A stretch of 7,118 bases of DNA from Thermoproteales archaeon (lineage in GTDB: Archaea > Thermoproteota > Thermoprotei > Thermoproteales > Thermocladiaceae): positions 1-7,118 of the forward strand of contig JAMOMD010000322.1 of assembly GCA_027068725.1 (NCBI GenBank), written 5' to 3'. Below the pieces are notes generated by a model. It did not search any database, had not been told where the DNA came from, and saw only the letters and a program-made list of their open reading frames with translations. The translations under genes and the position numbers were made by a program. Position 1 is the first letter of the stretch. Every line of letters starts with the position of its first letter. This document shows, piece after piece, positions 1 through 6,098 of this stretch.

Positions 1-1
1 A

Positions 2-712
2 CGGGTCCTAGTATCGAGGTATAGAGCACCATCTTTGAGAGAGCTTGAGGAGTACAGGCAGGGCCTTATCTACGATCAGAGCATAGCTGCACAATGGGTT
101 GCGCATGTACTACAGCCTGAAAGGGGAGAAGTGATACTAGACATGAACTGTGCACCTGGTGGAAAGTTAACACATTTTGCACAATACTCAATGTGTTGTT
201 CCTGGGTTATTGGATTTGATAGAAGTATTCCCAAGGTTAGGGAAACTATTGAACATGTTAAGAGACTTAGACTTGACTCTAGTATTGATGTGCTACTGCA
301 CGATTCTAGGTATGTCGATATCGATTTTCCAAGACTTGTAGGAAAAGTTGATAAGGTTCTAATAGATCCACCATGTACTAGCCTCGGAGTTCGACCCAAG
401 ATTATTGACATAAAGTTGTATGAAGATGTTGAAATAACGTTTCGATACCAGGTACAGTTTCTAAAACCTGCATATAGGATATTGAAGAAAGGAGGCGTTC
501 TAGTATACTCAACCTGTACTCTAACTCCTCTAGAGAATGAGCATGTTGTTGAGGAGGCTACAAAACTAGGATTTGAGGTAGAGTACGTTGACATACCGTA
601 CAAGTATCCAGGTATTACAAGTCACGAGTGGAGCTACATGGTTGCGAGATTTCTACCTCATATTCATGATCATTCGCCTGGCTTTTTCATTGCTAGACTA
701 GTCAAGAGGTAA
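2..712 (+). CDS. NSUN6-like RNA m5C methyltransferase (5' end missing)
   Basis: This is a NOL1/NOP2/Sun-family S-adenosylmethionine-dependent RNA cytosine-5 methyltransferase, truncated by the window edge. The frame is open from base 2, so a TTG at 35 is not the true start; 236 codons are visible. SAM-binding motif I reads DMNCAPGGK (visible residues 47-55). Motif IV is DPPCTSLGVRP (122 onward, Cys125) and motif VI is STCTLTPLENE (170 onward, Cys172). Both family cysteines are present: the motif VI one is the nucleophile and the motif IV one helps product release. The LGVRP after the PC and the ending GFFIARLVK match the NSUN6 branch, which carries a PUA domain. Characterised archaeal NSUN6 proteins make m5C72 in tRNA. 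Any PUA domain would lie upstream of base 1. The next gene, trmI, starts 36 bases later, which fits a tRNA role. Another RNA target remains possible. Confidence 0.9.
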   Translation, partial: RVLVSRYRAPSLRELEEYRQGLIYDQSIAAQWVAHVLQPERGEVILDMNCAPGGKLTHFAQYSMCCSWVIGFDRSIPKVRETIEHVKRLRLDSSIDVLLHDSRYVDIDFPRLVGKVDKVLIDPPCTSLGVRPKIIDIKLYEDVEITFRYQVQFLKPAYRILKKGGVLVYSTCTLTPLENEHVVEEATKLGFEVEYVDIPYKYPGITSHEWSYMVARFLPHIHDHSPGFFIARLVKR

Positions 713-748
713 TTTTACTCATTCAGAATTGGTACTTGTCTTGAGGAT

Positions 749-1549
749 ATGATTATCGAGAAATTTCCTGAAGATATTGTGAGAGAAGGAGACTATGTGC
801 TTCTAGTTGGTGCTAGTGAGAAGCTGAGGCTTATAGTTAGGGTAGAGAAGGGCAAAGTTGTCTCTACAATACGTGGTAATGTTAGACTGGACGACATTAT
901 AGGTAAGGAACTTGGTTCGAAAGTTAGGACAAGTCTTGGTGAGGAGCTGACCATAACGAGACCAAGCATTGAGGAGTTTATGTTAGAGAAGTATGATAGG
1001 CCAACACAGGTCATATATCTGAAAGATGCTGCTTACATAATTCTCAAGGCTGAGATTGGGCCTGGCTGTACTGTTGTTGAGGCAGGAAGCGGAAGTGGGT
1101 TCATGACAACGTTTCTCGCACTTCATGTGCAGCCTAACGGCAAGGTCATATCTTACGATGTACGTCGAGAATTTCAGGAAGTAGCTATGAGAAACGTGAA
1201 AATGCTTGGACTAGACAAATTTGTGGAGTTCAAGATACGTGATGTCATTAAGGAGGGCTTTGACCTACCTGATAAGTCTGTTGATGCTGTTATTCTAGAC
1301 ATGGCTAAGCCATGGGAAGTCCTGAGCGAGGCCTACAGAGTACTTAAACATGGGAGATATCTTGTACTATACTTGCCTAGCATACTTCAGGTTGATAAGG
1401 TACTGCGAGAGTACAGAAAGCACGGTTTTGCTGATCCTGAAGTCGTCGAGGTTCTTGTACGTAAGTGGAAGCCGGTGAGCGAGGAGCTTAGACCAGATAC
1501 GTGGATGATTGCTCACACAGGTTTTCTAGTGTTTTTGCGCAAGCCCTAG
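749..1549 (+). CDS. trmI: tRNA (adenine-N1)-methyltransferase TrmI (m1A57/58)
   Basis: At 266 residues this is a full-length member of the TrmI/Gcd14 family, which uses S-adenosylmethionine to methylate N1 of A58 in the T loop of tRNA; Pyrococcus enzymes also modify A57. The N-terminal part (1-85) is the small beta domain with REGDYVLL at 12-19. It is followed by the family signature RPTQVIYLKD (84-93), SAM motif I EAGSGSG (111-117), the acidic ribose-binding position in SYDVRR (135-140), the catalytic-region LDMAKPW (183-189) and the C-terminal HTGFL (256-260). Most relatives have LDLPxPW, so MAK there is a small variation, but the aspartate is kept. The enzyme is normally a homotetramer. 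ATG 749 is chosen because the frame is closed by the upstream gene's stop at 710. A GAGG at 743-746 sits unusually close to it (2 bases), so GTG 779 is a weaker alternative. It is probably co-transcribed with the preceding methyltransferase gene. Confidence 0.95.
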   Translation: MIIEKFPEDIVREGDYVLLVGASEKLRLIVRVEKGKVVSTIRGNVRLDDIIGKELGSKVRTSLGEELTITRPSIEEFMLEKYDRPTQVIYLKDAAYIILKAEIGPGCTVVEAGSGSGFMTTFLALHVQPNGKVISYDVRREFQEVAMRNVKMLGLDKFVEFKIRDVIKEGFDLPDKSVDAVILDMAKPWEVLSEAYRVLKHGRYLVLYLPSILQVDKVLREYRKHGFADPEVVEVLVRKWKPVSEELRPDTWMIAHTGFLVFLRKP

Positions 1550-1655
1550 CTATTTAAGGTAGTTTTAATCTCTGTCGTCGACGGTAGAAGTACCTGAGCT
1601 GTAGAGTCTGACCTTATCATAAGCTTGCTTAAGTGTTACATAGGTGTCACAAATT
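1550..1655 (+). promoter_or_regulatory. Intergenic promoter region of the ACT-V4R gene
   Basis: This 106-base gap holds two TATA-like boxes. TATTTAAGG (1551-1559) would start transcription near 1580 and give a leader of about 75 bases. GCTTAAGT (1627-1634) lies 25-26 bases before ATG 1656 and would give a leaderless transcript. Two short palindromes are present: CGTCGACG (1576-1583) and CTTATCATAAG (1613-1623). The second sits just ahead of the downstream box, where a regulator could bind. Both palindromes are short enough to occur by chance. Confidence 0.4.
1642..1646 (+). promoter_or_regulatory. Ribosome binding site deciding start at 1656
   Basis: AGGTG at 1642-1646 matches the archaeal anti-Shine-Dalgarno sequence and lies 9 bases before ATG 1656. 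The GTG at 1644 is in frame and would add four residues (MSQI), but it is embedded in this site. The site therefore favours ATG 1656 as the true start, if the transcript has a leader. Confidence 0.5.
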
Positions 1656-2396
1656 ATGAAAGCAAGCAATCTAGTACTCAGAGAAAGGAGAGAGGAACCA
1701 GGAAGACTCTACATGCTCGTGCTCAGGACAGACGATAGAGTCGGCGTTCTCTATTCCTGTACGAGAATCGTCTCAGAGGCTGGTGTTAACATAATTTCTG
1801 CACATGTAATACCTGTCAGACATGGAGATAGGAGAGAATCGAACATTGTACTGTTCGTAAATAAGCTTCCGCCAGACGTGCTTGAACAACTAAGACAGCT
1901 AGACTTTGTACGTGAAATGAGAGTATACGTTCTCACTATCCCAGAAGACTCTACCTGTGACGTAATTCTACTACCAGCTGCTGCGCTGCAGGAAGCCATG
2001 AGAAGCATACTTGAATCCTATGGCGAGGCTGTGTACGGAACACTGTTCCACAAGTTAGGATATCTCCAGGGCTACTCACTTGCAAGTGAGCATTTTGGCT
2101 GTGTTCCACTTGATGGATGTCCAACAGCAATCCTGAAACTGAACGCTATCTTTAACATTCTTAAGGCTGTGAACCTGATACGTGACTTCAAGATACAGCA
2201 AGTAGATCAGAAGCTTCTCGAAATCTGTGTGAAAGATCCTATTGAGCTGAGAGGAGGCAAGCGAGGACTACCCTGCTACTACACTAAGGGTCTTGTACAG
2301 GGAATATGCGACTACATATTTGGCAGATGTAGCATAGTTGACGTCAAGGTAAACGAGAACGAGGGCAAGTGCTGCATTTATGTAGAACTAGTTTAA
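1656..2396 (+). CDS. ACT domain-V4R domain fusion protein, putative ligand sensor
   Basis: The 246-residue protein has two domains. Residues 18-97 form an ACT domain: a beta strand (YMLVLRTDD), the typical RVGVLYSCTRIVSEAGVNI helix-loop and a second strand ISAHVIPV. ACT domains usually bind amino acids or other small effectors. Residues about 105-246 resemble the V4R (4-vinyl reductase) fold: a helix ending LFHKLGYLQGYSL, then LKAVNLIRDFKI, then CYYTKGLVQG with cysteine at the conserved position (Cys207), and a final strand with CC (239-240). V4R proteins bind small hydrocarbon or tetrapyrrole-like ligands and act as sensors or adaptors; the cysteines could hold a metal. The domain is cysteine-rich (149, 155, 191, 207, 218, 225, 239, 240). 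No DNA-binding domain or membrane segment is visible, so a cytoplasmic effector-binding protein is inferred. The next gene encodes a diverged protein with the same C-terminal layout. Confidence 0.82.
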   Translation: MKASNLVLRERREEPGRLYMLVLRTDDRVGVLYSCTRIVSEAGVNIISAHVIPVRHGDRRESNIVLFVNKLPPDVLEQLRQLDFVREMRVYVLTIPEDSTCDVILLPAAALQEAMRSILESYGEAVYGTLFHKLGYLQGYSLASEHFGCVPLDGCPTAILKLNAIFNILKAVNLIRDFKIQQVDQKLLEICVKDPIELRGGKRGLPCYYTKGLVQGICDYIFGRCSIVDVKVNENEGKCCIYVELV

Positions 2397-2410
2397 GCTT
2401 ATCGTCCTAG

Positions 2411-2425
2411 TCTTGGTCTCCAAGA
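2411..2425 (+). terminator. Short hairpin after the ACT-V4R gene
   Basis: TCTTGG (2411-2416) and CCAAGA (2420-2425) are perfect complements around a three-base TCT loop, 15 bases after the stop codon. No long T run follows, so it is not a typical terminator. It could stabilise the 3' end of the transcript or be fortuitous. Confidence 0.25.
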
Positions 2426-2438
2426 TAACTACTTCTTC

Positions 2439-2447
2439 ATATTTAAG
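2439..2447 (+). promoter_or_regulatory. TATA-like box for the second V4R gene
   Basis: ATATTTAAG at 2439-2447 resembles the crenarchaeal TATA element. With the usual 24-27 base spacing, transcription would start near 2468-2470 and give a leader of about 17 bases that just includes the ribosome binding site at 2471. The consistent geometry supports a separate promoter for this gene despite its same-strand neighbour. Confidence 0.5.
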
Positions 2448-2470
2448 TCATTGGAATATACGCTAGTAAC

Positions 2471-2476
2471 GGAGGA
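2471..2476 (+). promoter_or_regulatory. Strong Shine-Dalgarno site
   Basis: GGAGGA at 2471-2476 lies 9 bases upstream of ATG 2486 and is the clearest ribosome binding site in the window. It fixes the start of the second V4R-like gene and indicates a leadered transcript, in contrast to the apparently leaderless genes further along. Confidence 0.6.
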
Positions 2477-2485
2477 GACACAGGT

Positions 2486-3166
2486 ATGACACAACAAGCT
2501 ACTCTAAGCGCAAATCCTACACACATCATAGTTGGACAGCTAAGATCGAAAGAGGTAACTAAGCTACTTGAGAAGCTCAGAGATATCACTAAAGAAGCAT
2601 CACCGGACACGTTAGTACTACGACTACACGAGAACACCATGGCCATGCTAGTACAGTCAGCCAACGGCAAGCTAGTGGACTCGCTTGAGAATCTTCACGA
2701 TGTTGTAAAGAACATGACACACATAGTCCTGCCAGTACTCTGGCTAGTGTCTGTAGATGTGGAATCTCTAGCCAAGGCCATGGAAGACATTATCGAATGC
2801 GCTGGAGCAGAGCTAGTCATACCACTACTGTTTAGACTAGGCTACATCTATGGTAGGGAACTAACAAAGAAACTCCAGACAGGAGAGACAATACTCGACA
2901 AGGTTAGACTAATGCTAGAATTCTTGAAAGCTAGTGGATTTTTCAAAGACTATTCAATACTACAGCTGAGTGCTAAAAGAATTGAGATTATTGCAAAAGT
3001 AGCATCAACATACGTGCCACTACTACACATCGTGCGTGGAATAATAGCTGGCACAGTCAGTGCAATATTCGAGAAAGCATTCACCTGCGACGTCAAACTA
3101 CTACATGGAGATCTCGTCATACTGACAGCATATCCCTACGCAATAGGCAAACCATCACCTTCCTAA
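2486..3166 (+). CDS. V4R-like domain protein, diverged paralogue of the preceding gene
   Basis: The C-terminal half (about 93-216) of this 226-residue protein follows the preceding protein segment by segment: SLAKAMEDIIECAGAEL, then LLFRLGYIYGREL (114-126), then LEFLKASGFFKDYSILQ, then HIVRGIIAGTVSAIFEK (181-197), then a strand with CDVKLL. This is the V4R-type ligand-binding layout. The conserved cysteine before the RG-IIAG helix is replaced by His181, and only Cys105 and Cys201 remain, so metal binding seems lost. The N-terminal region (12-92) is a mixed alpha/beta segment that I cannot assign; it lacks the clear ACT signature of its neighbour. No signal peptide or membrane segment is seen. 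It might form a heterodimer with, or antagonise, the ACT-V4R protein; this is inference. Its stop codon lies inside the opposing radical SAM gene, with a 12-base tail-to-tail overlap. Confidence 0.75.
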   Translation: MTQQATLSANPTHIIVGQLRSKEVTKLLEKLRDITKEASPDTLVLRLHENTMAMLVQSANGKLVDSLENLHDVVKNMTHIVLPVLWLVSVDVESLAKAMEDIIECAGAELVIPLLFRLGYIYGRELTKKLQTGETILDKVRLMLEFLKASGFFKDYSILQLSAKRIEIIAKVASTYVPLLHIVRGIIAGTVSAIFEKAFTCDVKLLHGDLVILTAYPYAIGKPSPS

Positions 3167-4270
3167 CATTTTCACAATAACTCTCCTTCTAGTAAGCTCC
3201 TTAAGCCAGACTTGAAGCAACTTAGTATCTCTGCCTCTACGAACCTCAACAACAATTTCCCTATCCTTATTTCTGAATTTTACACTAACATCAAAACCGA
3301 GTTCTTTTGAAAGTTCTACAATATCTCTCTCAGACACGTCAGGTATCTTATTAACATCTCCACAGGGACCCCACTCACATGCGACACATCCAAGACCAGC
3401 AGCCTCAATATTTGCTCCACAGGCAGCTTCATATACCCTGAACCCGAGCTTCTCTGCAAGTTTAGCAATGCTTTCCTTAAGATCACTTCCACGAATGGGC
3501 ACTTGCTCAGTCGCACTTAGCTTTCTAACCCTGTCCGATAGGTCAACGCCGACTCTTTTCAAGTTCTCAAAAATTCTCTTAGTTACTCTCAGTGTGCCGA
3601 GCACCACAGTCCTGATGCCAGCTGACTTACATAGATTCAGGATGTCTTCGGCATCCCGATCGGTAAATCCTGGGATTATTGGTCTGATGAATGCTGATAC
3701 GTGAATACCGACATTTATTAGACGTCTACAGGTCTCGATTCTCTCCTCAGGAGGAGGAGCCTTAGGTTCAAGCTTCCTGTAGTCTCGAAGTGCGACTATG
3801 GTCATTAGAAAGCTTATGTGTGGGACATGTTCAGCTATCTTGAATATAGTATCATCATCAAGTGTAAGCTTTGTACTTATCTGAACTGGGTTCTTTATTG
3901 TACCAAATTCTCTCAGGTACTCGAGTGTCCTATCCCTAGTCTCAGGTAAGAAAGGCTCGGAGACTGCGCCCATTGCAATCATTGTCCCTCCAGGACCCGG
4001 GGCAAAGTATGGATTAACCACGAGCGCGTACAGCATTTCCTTTCCAGTCAATGGGTATGGCTTTACCTTAGCAGGAAAACCCATGTCATATATGTAACAA
4101 TATACGCATGCCATTGGACAGCCAATTCCTGTGTGCACAGTCATACCACAGGGACGTGGTGGCCTACGTGCATGATGATCACTCCTAACCTGACTCGCCC
4201 TTGAGCCAAGCTCCTGTTCGAGTCTTTCAGCTAATTTTCGCTTTCTCTCAACGTACTTAACAAGATCCAT
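3155..4270 (-). CDS. SPL-type (COG1533-like) radical SAM enzyme with extra C-terminal cysteine cluster
   Basis: This 371-residue radical SAM protein belongs to the spore-photoproduct-lyase-like group. The [4Fe-4S]/SAM-binding motif CPMACVYC is at 51-58 (Cys51, 55, 58). It is followed by YIYDMGFPAK, the GAVSEP motif (101-106) that contacts SAM, ISTKLT (131-136) and FIRPIIPGFTD (194-204), all typical of COG1533 enzymes. After the barrel, Cys284, Cys295, Cys298 and Cys303 (in CGANIEAAGLGCVACEWGPC) could bind an auxiliary iron-sulfur cluster. True SPL lacks this arrangement, so DNA photoproduct repair is not assured and the substrate is unknown. The gene follows the Tes-like gene by 34 bases on the same strand, so the two are likely co-transcribed. 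A TTTAAG box just upstream could also drive a leaderless transcript. No good Shine-Dalgarno site precedes ATG 4270, and an in-frame stop lies 27 bases upstream, so a much longer N-terminus is excluded. Confidence 0.88.
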   Translation of the reverse strand: MDLVKYVERKRKLAERLEQELGSRASQVRSDHHARRPPRPCGMTVHTGIGCPMACVYCYIYDMGFPAKVKPYPLTGKEMLYALVVNPYFAPGPGGTMIAMGAVSEPFLPETRDRTLEYLREFGTIKNPVQISTKLTLDDDTIFKIAEHVPHISFLMTIVALRDYRKLEPKAPPPEERIETCRRLINVGIHVSAFIRPIIPGFTDRDAEDILNLCKSAGIRTVVLGTLRVTKRIFENLKRVGVDLSDRVRKLSATEQVPIRGSDLKESIAKLAEKLGFRVYEAACGANIEAAGLGCVACEWGPCGDVNKIPDVSERDIVELSKELGFDVSVKFRNKDREIVVEVRRGRDTKLLQVWLKELTRRRVIVKMLGR

Positions 4271-4292
4271 GTACTTGGCTTGATTTTTCAGA

Positions 4293-4300
4293 GCTTAAAC
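4293..4300 (-). promoter_or_regulatory. Possible internal TATA box for the SPL-type gene
   Basis: On the minus strand this reads GTTTAAGC, centred 26-27 bases before the ATG at 4270, the spacing expected for a leaderless archaeal transcript. It lies just downstream of the preceding gene's stop codon. It would allow expression independent of the upstream gene; transcript 5'-end data would decide. Confidence 0.4.
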
Positions 4301-4304
4301 TCTC

Positions 4305-5999
4305 CTAGGCGTAGCTTGACAGTGACTTTCCTGGATGTCTTCTAAGCCACTCCTCTGGACTTATGCAGAATTTCCTCTCGACCTCAGGTCTGTGGAAGTT
4401 ATTGTACGTGCAGAATGGTATTATTCTACCGTCAGGAGTAGCATAGTGTATTGTGCATCTTCTTACTCTCTCAACATCGTAGTTCATAACGTCCATGAAG
4501 TGCATTATTCCTAGTCCAACAATGTTAAACATGAACTCAGCAAGAGACTGATAGTCCTTTTTCACTATCACATTCATTAATAAGTCACGCACAAGCTTAT
4601 GTCTAACATACTTCAACAACTTGAGAAGCTTCGCCTTTGCAATACTCTTCCATACGCCACCCTTGATTGCTGTCCAGTAGATATCCCAGCAGAATCTCTC
4701 AAAATCATCTACGTCAACTATCCTGGTTATTGGTATTGGCTTCTTCTGGTCAGGATCGTAGTAAATGAATGCTGATGCTCCACACACAGGATTATTCGTG
4801 AACAGAGGCTTCTCATGTCCTGTCAATACCTCTAGTGCACGTGCAAGTGCAACAGGCCAGTTGACTGGTCTCCAGTCCCATCTTGAGACTAGGCCATTTG
4901 TCTGCTTCTCAATCTCTATGATTACGTCAGGTATCGTTATTCTCATTCTTCTAAGCTCTTCAGGACTGTATAGTCTTGCACATCCTGCAAAGGCTATTGG
5001 CTGAATGTTGACCCATCTAACAACATCTCTATTCTCAATAGCGAACTCGACGATCTTTCCAAGATCCTTATCGTTGTATCCCTTTATTGCAGTAACTACG
5101 AGGACTATGGATCTGTGTCCCAGCTTTCTGGCATTCTCTATTACTCGAAGCCTAACGTTGACATATGCTACTGGGCTGTACCTCCTGTACTTCCACACGA
5201 GCATGTTGTTTGGATCAACAGTATCACACTGTAGATAGAGTGTGGATAATCCAGCCTCCATCAGTGCCTTATAGTAATCGAAGTCGAAGGCTAGCCTGAT
5301 GCCGTTCGTGTTTACTTCAACGTGATTGAACCCGTACTTCTTCGCTATTCTAATAATTTCAGGAAGGTCGTTTCTGAGCGTTGGCTCTCCACCACTTAGC
5401 TGAAGTGCATTAGGTGCCCAAGGCTTCTCACTTCTCAAGACCTTGATCATCTTCTCGATAGTCTCAAGGTCAGGCTCGTACACGTACTCGAGCCTATCCT
5501 TCACATCTGCGAAGCATACTGGACACCTCATGTTGCACCTGTTCGTGACATCGATTATGGCAAGGATCGTGTTTGATCTATGTAGTGGACAGAGACCACA
5601 CGCAAATGGGCACAGACCACGCTCACGCACGTACTTCATGTCTACGTTCGGATTTGCGACTCCCTTTCCAATGTACTCAGGTCTATCCCACTGAATGTAG
5701 TAGTAGTACAGCTCAGCATCTCCCCAGTAGAGGTCAAGGAACATGCCATGTTCAGGACACCTCTTCTTTATCCATATGGCACCATCATGCTCGTAGACCA
5801 CTGCCTCGATAAGCTTCCTACAGACAGGACAGACACTGTGAGTACGCTTGACTACTCTAGAATCTGGAGGAAGCTGATAACGCTCCTTGTAGAGCTGCTG
5901 AATCTTAGGATCATTAATGAACTGCCTATACCTCTCAGGAAGGTTAAATCTAGAAAGGTCAACTAACTTACCAACCTGCTGAACAGCCTTGACATCCAT
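4305..5999 (-). CDS. tes: Tetraether lipid synthase (Tes/MJ0619-family) radical SAM enzyme
   Basis: This 564-residue radical SAM enzyme matches the Tes/MJ0619 family, formerly annotated as a pterin-dependent methyltransferase. Tes joins the phytanyl tails of two archaeol-type lipids by C-C bonds to give membrane-spanning tetraethers. The N-terminal metal site has CPVC (57-60) and CPEHG (81-85). Next comes the family motif CPFACGLC (130-137), then the SAM cluster motif CNMRCPVC (155-162) followed by FAD, LSGGEPTLRN (201-210) and VNTNG (229-233). A C-terminal region carries Cys515, Cys530 (in IPFCTYNN) and Cys545, fitting an auxiliary cluster. Length and cysteine order fit a complete enzyme with several iron-sulfur centres. 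The protein should sit at the membrane face, as its substrate is lipid, yet no transmembrane helix is obvious. It heads a two-gene minus-strand operon. The family has paralogues with other lipid or cofactor roles, so the exact reaction is inferred. Confidence 0.88.
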   Translation of the reverse strand: MDVKAVQQVGKLVDLSRFNLPERYRQFINDPKIQQLYKERYQLPPDSRVVKRTHSVCPVCRKLIEAVVYEHDGAIWIKKRCPEHGMFLDLYWGDAELYYYYIQWDRPEYIGKGVANPNVDMKYVRERGLCPFACGLCPLHRSNTILAIIDVTNRCNMRCPVCFADVKDRLEYVYEPDLETIEKMIKVLRSEKPWAPNALQLSGGEPTLRNDLPEIIRIAKKYGFNHVEVNTNGIRLAFDFDYYKALMEAGLSTLYLQCDTVDPNNMLVWKYRRYSPVAYVNVRLRVIENARKLGHRSIVLVVTAIKGYNDKDLGKIVEFAIENRDVVRWVNIQPIAFAGCARLYSPEELRRMRITIPDVIIEIEKQTNGLVSRWDWRPVNWPVALARALEVLTGHEKPLFTNNPVCGASAFIYYDPDQKKPIPITRIVDVDDFERFCWDIYWTAIKGGVWKSIAKAKLLKLLKYVRHKLVRDLLMNVIVKKDYQSLAEFMFNIVGLGIMHFMDVMNYDVERVRRCTIHYATPDGRIIPFCTYNNFHRPEVERKFCISPEEWLRRHPGKSLSSYA

Positions 6000-6023
6000 C
6001 TAGTCAGGTAAGTCCAAGTCCTA

Positions 6024-6032
6024 GATTTAAGT
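6024..6032 (-). promoter_or_regulatory. TATA-like box for the Tes-like gene
   Basis: On the minus strand this reads AACTTAAAT, 26-32 bases ahead of the ATG at 5999. Transcription would begin within a few bases of the start codon, giving a leaderless or nearly leaderless mRNA. No Shine-Dalgarno sequence is seen next to the ATG, which agrees with this. Confidence 0.5.
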
Positions 6033-6051
6033 TATGTCTAAGTAACCCCAT

Positions 6052-6067
6052 GTTAAACGTGTTAAAC
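6052..6067. repeat. Direct repeat GTTAAAC in divergent promoter region
   Basis: GTTAAAC occurs at 6052-6058 and again at 6061-6067, a 9-base period that nearly places the copies on the same face of the helix. They lie between the TATA-like boxes of the two divergent genes and abut the one at 6068. They could be a regulator site or part of the BRE/TATA region; chance is possible in AT-rich DNA. Confidence 0.35.
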
Positions 6068-6077
6068 CGTAAATTCT
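6068..6077 (+). promoter_or_regulatory. TATA-like box for the Panacea-like gene
   Basis: CGTAAATTCT at 6068-6077 is centred about 27 bases before ATG 6099, the leaderless spacing. No purine-rich ribosome binding site lies directly ahead of the ATG. The match to a TATA consensus is modest. Confidence 0.35.
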
Positions 6078-6098
6078 AGACAGGACGTACACTACATA

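Noticed and set aside
35..37. TTG as the start codon of the first gene
   Set aside because: The frame continues open to the window edge with residues that fit the family upstream of motif I, and no ribosome binding site precedes the TTG; the gene is simply cut by the window.
76..603. A 175-codon open frame on the minus strand opposite the NSUN6-like gene
   Set aside because: It lies wholly opposite a gene with clear catalytic motifs, has low-complexity Ser/Thr-rich composition and no recognisable domain.
2486..2765. An ACT domain at the N-terminus of the second V4R-like protein
   Set aside because: The position and size would fit a diverged ACT domain, but the characteristic glycine-containing loop and helix seen in the neighbour are not recognisable, so it was left unassigned.
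4765..5966. Several plus-strand open frames of 70-85 codons opposite the Tes-like gene
   Set aside because: They overlap a strongly supported radical SAM gene on the other strand, have no family resemblance and no ribosome binding or promoter signals of their own.
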